Positions 36,201-42,600 of a stretch of DNA of 64,000 nucleotides are shown in pieces. The stretch lies in NCBI GenBank assembly GCA_963377175.1, contig CAUJNA010003805.1, positions 983,501-1,047,500 on the forward strand, written 5' to 3'. A program made the position numbers and the translations under genes. The DNA is from Effrenium voratum (lineage: Eukaryota; Sar; Dinophyceae; Suessiales; Symbiodiniaceae). How positions within the stretch are numbered: the first letter of the stretch is position 1; each line of letters begins with the position of its first letter. The notes beneath the pieces are model-generated. The model had not been told where the DNA came from. It ran no database searches and saw nothing but the letters and a program-made list of their open reading frames with translations.

Positions 36201-39200
36201 TTGGGCTTCCGGACTGTGCGCAAACCACCTCGGCTGCGACGCCTGTACGGAGGCGGTCTCGGAACGGTTCGGAACGGTCTCGGAGACGGGCCCATTGGCA
36301 CGGCCGCGCGAAGGTTTCGCAAGGTTTGAATTGCGTGGCAGGCGCAGCACTTTCGCAAGGTCAAGTATAGATTTCGTGGCAGGCGCAGCACTTTCGCAAG
36401 GTCAAGTATCGATTTCGTGGCAGGCGCAGCACTTTCGCAAGGTGCTGCGTCCACTCTCTGCGAGCTGGGGGATGGCAAGATGCAGAAAACGTTGGCGCTG
36501 TGCGTGAATTGGGCTTCCGGACTGTGCGCAAACCACCTCGGCTGCGACGCCTGTACGGAGGCGGTCGGAACGGGTTCGGAACGGTCTCGGAGACGGGCCC
36601 ATTGGCACGGCCGCGCGAAGGTTTCGCAAGGTTTGAATTGCGTGGCAGGCGCAGCACTTTCGCAAGGTCAAGTATAGATTTCGTGGCAGGCGCAGCACTT
36701 TCGCAAGGTCAAGTATCGATTTCGTGGCAGGCGCAGCACTTTCGCAAGGTGCTGCGTCCACTCTCTGCGAGCTGGGGGATGGCAAGATGCAGAAAACGTT
36801 GGCGCTGTGCGTGAATTGGGCTTCCGGACTGTGCGCAAACCACCTCGGCTGCGACGCCTGTACGGAGGCGGTCTCGGAACGGTCTCGGAACGGTCTCGGA
36901 ACGGGTTCGGAACGAGACGGGCCCATTGGCACGGCCGCGCGAAGGTTTCGCAAGGTTTGAATTGCGTGGCAGGCGCAGCACTTTCGCAAGGTCAAGTATA
37001 GATTTCGTGGCAGGCGCAGCACTTTCGCAAGGTCAAGTGCCAAATTCGTGGCAGGCGCAGCACTTTCGCAAGGTCAAGTACAAAATTCGTGGCAGGCGCA
37101 TCACTTTCGCAAGGTCAAGTACAGAATTTGTGGCAGGTGCAGCACTTTCGCAAGGTCAAGTGCAAAATTCGTGGCACGCGCAGCACTTTCGCAAGGTCAA
37201 GTACAGATTTTGTGGCAGGCGCAGCACTTTAGCAAGGTCAAGCACAGATTTGGTGGCAGGCGCAGCATTTTTGCAAGGTCAACTTTCGCAGCCGGGGCTC
37301 GAAAATCGCAACTTTTAAGTATACGAAAGTAGTACGCAAAGTCCACTTTCGCAGCCGGGGCTTGAAAATCGCAACTTTTAAGTACGAAAGTAGTACGCAA
37401 AGTCCACTTTCGCAGCTGGGGCTCGAAAATCGCGACTTTTTAGTACGAAAGTAGTACGCGAAGTCCACTTTCGTAGCTGGGGCTCGAAAATCGCAACTTT
37501 TAATTACGAAAGTAGTACGTGAAGTCCAGTCGCAGCTGGGGCTCGAAAATCGCAACTTTTAACTACGAAAGTAGTACGTGAAGTCCAGTTTCGCAGCTGG
37601 GGCTCGAAAATCGCAACTTTTAAGTACGAAAGTAGTACGCGAAGTCAACTTTCGGGGATTGAACATCGCAACTTTTAAGTGCAGAGAAAGATGGGTAGAT
37701 AGATAGATCAATAAACAGATATAGAGATAGCTAGAGAAATAGATAGAAAGAGATAGAGAAACAGAGATAGACAGAGATAGATAGATTTGTAGATAGATAG
37801 ACAAATAACTAGCTAGATAGATAAAGAGATAGAGAGATAAATAAATAGAGAGGTAGATAGATAGATAGGAGATAGAGAGGTAGATAGATAGGTAGATCTA
37901 TAGATAAATCGCAACTTTTAAGTACGAAAGTAGTACGCGAAGTCAACTTTCGCAGCTGGGGCTTGAAAATCGCAACTTTTAAGTACGAAAGTAGTGCGCA
38001 AAGTCCACTTTCGCAGCCGGGGCTTGAAAATCGCAACTTTTAAGTACGAAAGTAGTACGCAAAGTCCACTTTCGCAGCTGGGGCTCGAAAATCGCGACTT
38101 TTTAGTACGAAAGTAGTACGCGAAGTCCACTTTCGTAGCTGGGGCTCGAAAATCGCAACTTTTAAGTACGAAAGTAGTACGCGAAGTCAACTTTCGGGGA
38201 TTGAACATCGCAACTTTTAAGTGCAGAGAAAGATGGGTAGATAGATAGATCAATAAACAGATATAGAGATAGCTAGAGAGATAGATAGAAAGAGAGAGAA
38301 AGAGACAGAGAAACAGAAAGAGAAAGAGAAAGAGAGAAAGAGAGAAAGAGAGAAAGAGAGAAAAAGAGAGAGAGAGAGAGAGAGCAAGGGGCCAAGGACA
38401 GTTCTCCAAACTATAGTTGTTCACTGCTTTGAAACTTCCGCCCCCCGGCTCTGCCGGACCTTACTTGTAATCATGTCCACGCATCTTCTGCATCTCAAAT
38501 CGGGTCTAACGGAACACTTGAAACGTATTTAAAAAAAGATAAGGACGATGACGAAGAAGATGATGATGATGAGCGCCGTGATGACGATGCTGATTATGAT
38601 GATGATGATGAACTGACATGATAATCATCATGACGCATCCTCAGCATCACCAGCAGTCATCATGATAATCATGTCCGCGCATGGTCTGCGACACTTGAAA
38701 CGTATATAAAAAATAAGATGAGGACGATGACGAAGAAGCTGATGATGATGAGCACCGTGATGATGATGATGATGATGATGAACTGATATGATAATCATCA
38801 TGACGCATCCTCAGCATCACCAGCAGTCATCATGATAATCATGTCCACGCATCTTCTGCATCTCCAATCGGGTCTAGCGGGACACTTGAAACGTATATAA
38901 GAAAGATAAGGACGATGACGAAGAAGATGATGATGATGAACACCAACTGACATGATAATCATCATGACGCATCCTCAGCATCACCAGCAGTCATCATGAT
39001 AATCATGTCCGCGCATCTTCTGCATCTCAAATCGGGTCTAACGGGACACTTGAAACGTATATAAAAAAAGATAAGGACGATGACGAAGAAGATGATGATG
39101 ATGAGCACCGTGATGATGATGCTGATGATGATGATGAACTGACATGATAATCATCATGACGCATCCTCAGCATCACCAGCAGTCATCATGATAATCATGT

Positions 39201-39661
39201 CCGCGCATTGAATCGGGTCGAACGGGACACTTGAAACGTATGTAAAAAAGATAAGGACGATGACGAAGAAGATGATGATGATAAGCACCGTGATGATGCT
39301 GATGATGATGATGATATCATCATGACGCATCCTCAGCATCACCAGCAGTCATCATGATAATCATGTCCAAGCATCTTCTGCATCTCCAATCGGGTCTAAC
39401 GGGACACTTGAAACGTATATAAAAAAGATAAGGACGATGACGAAGAAGATGATGATGATAAGCACCGTGATGATGATGCTGATGATGATGATGATGAACT
39501 GACATGATACTCATCATGACGCATCCTCAGCATCACCAGCAGTCATCATGATAATCATGTCCGCGCATCTTCTGCATTTCGAATCGGGTCGAACGGGACA
39601 CTTGAAACGTATATAAAAAAGATAAGGACGATGACGAAGAAGCTGATGATGATGAGCACCG

Positions 39662-39699
<38 letters not shown>

Positions 39700-42600
39700 T
39701 GACATGATAATCATCATGACGCATCCTCAGCATCACCAGCAGTCATCATGATAATCAAGATAAGGACAGCGGCGACGACCACCACGCCGATGATGATGAT
39801 GATGATGATGTTGAATCTTCGGTTTTGCTCATTTACCAGCCAGCCTTGGACTTGTAACCGCCCTTCCCATACGCCTCCCCCTTTGAGGAGAAGGGGTCGG
39901 CGGATATGCATGGCTAATGGAGTTGAGCTAGATCGGCTCTTGCTGTGACAAACACTTACCGCACAAAAACATAGAATTGAACAGTTTGCCGCAATTCACA
40001 AACAGTGGTCTTTAAATTCAACCGCTCCTGTTGCGAAAGTTTAGGCCCACTTTCTCCGGAGATTCAAGCGGTGTCATATGGGTTCAAGGGAAGCCTTGTT
40101 AAAAATAGAACTTCGCTGTATTCGGGTAGCTTGTGAGTCGTGCGCGATTGGTAGCACCTACATGGCGAAAGGCCAGCGATTGGGCCGCGATGTGGGTAAA
40201 ATCTGCATGTTTGCAGGTAAGATAGGAAGAAGTTACCAAGTTTGCTCCGCTGTGGTCGCGATTGGAGCGCGATTGTAGGGTTTTCAGGAAAAGTAATATT
40301 GGATAACCCCCAAATATTCGCAAGAGGTTTGTGCTAGCTCGCCCTTGAGTGTGGAGCTTGCGTCTCGGCTCCAGGATCTCACAGGGAGAGCCTGTGGTTA
40401 TTTCGGAGGGCGAGCGGCTGCTTGGCCGAGCATTGGGTGAGCTGGGACCTCCGCAGAAAGGTTTGCAGAACCCTTCTTAGAACAAGACGGTTCTAGGAAC
40501 CTTGCCTGTTGATCACTTCTCTGTTGCGAGCGTGAAAGGGCAAGCTATTTAAGGGCCTCCGGCCGGGTTCCTCCCACCCCATTGGGCGTGGAGTATGGCA
40601 GCGTATGCATGCGACTTTTTGGCTCATGGACCTTACAGCTTGACGCGCTTACAAGCTTGCAAGGTTACCCTGACAGCCTTACACCCTTACAGCGTTACAG
40701 CCTTAACTTACAGCTTAAGAAGCTTGCACCTGTACGGTCTTGCAGCCTTACAGCGTTACAGCCTTCAAGGCTTACAGCGTTACAGCCTTCAAGGCTTACA
40801 GCCTTCAAGGCTTGCAGTCTTACAGCCTTGCAGCCTTGCAGCTTTAGACCCTAGCAGCTATTATACACCACAACACAGAACACGCCCCCATGCCAAAGGC
40901 ATGTTTCATTCTGGGCCAGGCATTGGAACTTCAGCATGCAACCTGGGCGAAGGAGGGTTGTCATGAGCTGGCTTTCAAGTGGCTTGCGTTTCACGGGGGG
41001 GTTCAGCCTGTGCCCGACGATGCGCTTCACTTTGGGGCTGGATTCTAGTTAGAGGCACTCGAATGATTTGAATGGATCAAGAACTTCCGCAACAATGCTG
41101 TATCCTCGAATCTTGTGTTCGATCTCACTTCCCTCATGCACAAATTCTGCCTTTGGCCTACGTGTGGCCTGAAGACGCTTTGGGACCCAGAAAGCCACAA
41201 GAGTTTTCAGCTTGAGGACAAATGTGTGAGGTCTCAGGTCAAACCGAGCCACCGCGCTTTGCCGCGCGAAGTGAGGCTTTGTCGCTTGACGCCGGTACGG
41301 AGAGCTTCCTACTCGGCGGTCTGGCTGCAGAGACTCCATGCAAAGCATCTGATCCCCTTAGTACTCAGTGTTTTTTTTTCCTCAGCCAGAAACGTGGGAC
41401 CCAAGCATTTGATCCCCTCATTTTTGCATATATATTTTTCCCCAACCAGAAACGTGGGCCCTGGTCATATGGCAGCATGGGGTCCCTTCCGTCAAGTCCT
41501 TTGGTCCCTGAGGTTGCCAGGACTTGAGTCACGTCCATGATTTCCAGTCACCAGCGGGGAGTCTGTGTGTTTTGGTTGACTACAGATTTCTGTCCAACAC
41601 GTGGCCTCACGTGTTTCTTGATGTACTGCACTCCTGTGGTGCTATGGTTTCCGTTTATTGGCGGGCATTTTCCAACGCAGACTGCGCCAAACATGGCTTT
41701 GTTTGACACAGCGTTTGCATCGTTGGACTGGCCTTTCTGGCCAGGGACGTGTGTGTTGAATGGCCGCTCCGGTGCGTATCATATCGGGGTTTAGCATTTT
41801 CTTAGTGCAGCGGGTGTGCCTGGTCTCAAACAGTGCAGGTATTTTATTGCAGGCTTAACCTGTTCGACCAAAGCTTGTCCTTTGTTTTCATTTTGTTCTG
41901 GTATCTTAGGCCTTTGGATTCATTGTCTTCCAAGGTACCCTCGCGACTCGGGAAACTATATCCTGCCACTGGTATGGCCCCGTGAACAGATTTCATGAAA
42001 GAACAGAGCGAGCGGCATGTGGGCTGCTGCATGACCTTGATTTGATTCGATTGTCGTGGTTGCCTGTGGGTTCACGTTTATGGTGTGTAGCCACTTGTTG
42101 GTCCACCCGACAATTGAAGGGTTTTGTGTCGTCTGTATGGCGGAATGCATACGGTCAGTGTGCTCACAAGACGACCGGCAAATGCAATAATCGAACTGTG
42201 CTTCTTTGCAGATACTGACTCATTCGCACCATATGCATTTGGCTGGGGTGGGGATGCCCTCTTGGGTGACTTCTTGCAAGGAGCGAAGGGACGCTCTCAT
42301 AGGTGCAAGTACGCTTGCGAGACTTTGCCACGGGTGCTTTTGCACTTTACCTTTCTGAAACCTGGGGGAGCGGGGGATGCTGAATGTGCTGCGTGGAGTT
42401 GGCCCGCCCGATTCGCGCAGGCTGCTGAGATGAGACCAGACCAGGCGAGTCTACCTCACAAGTCCAGCTCACAGATTGTCTCCCCACCAAAAAGCAACGA
42501 CTCATTTGAGCGGAAAACCCTTCAACTGAAGGGGCATCTCAACCTTTTCTGTTTGAATGGGAGATTGACCGATTAGCTAGAAGCATTTGAAACTAAAGTT

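Noticed and set aside
34515..37043. ORFs of 95-253 codons on both strands through the 298-base satellite
   Set aside because: They repeat with the satellite, occur in several frames on both strands and follow from a monomer that happens to lack stops. No independent coding evidence.
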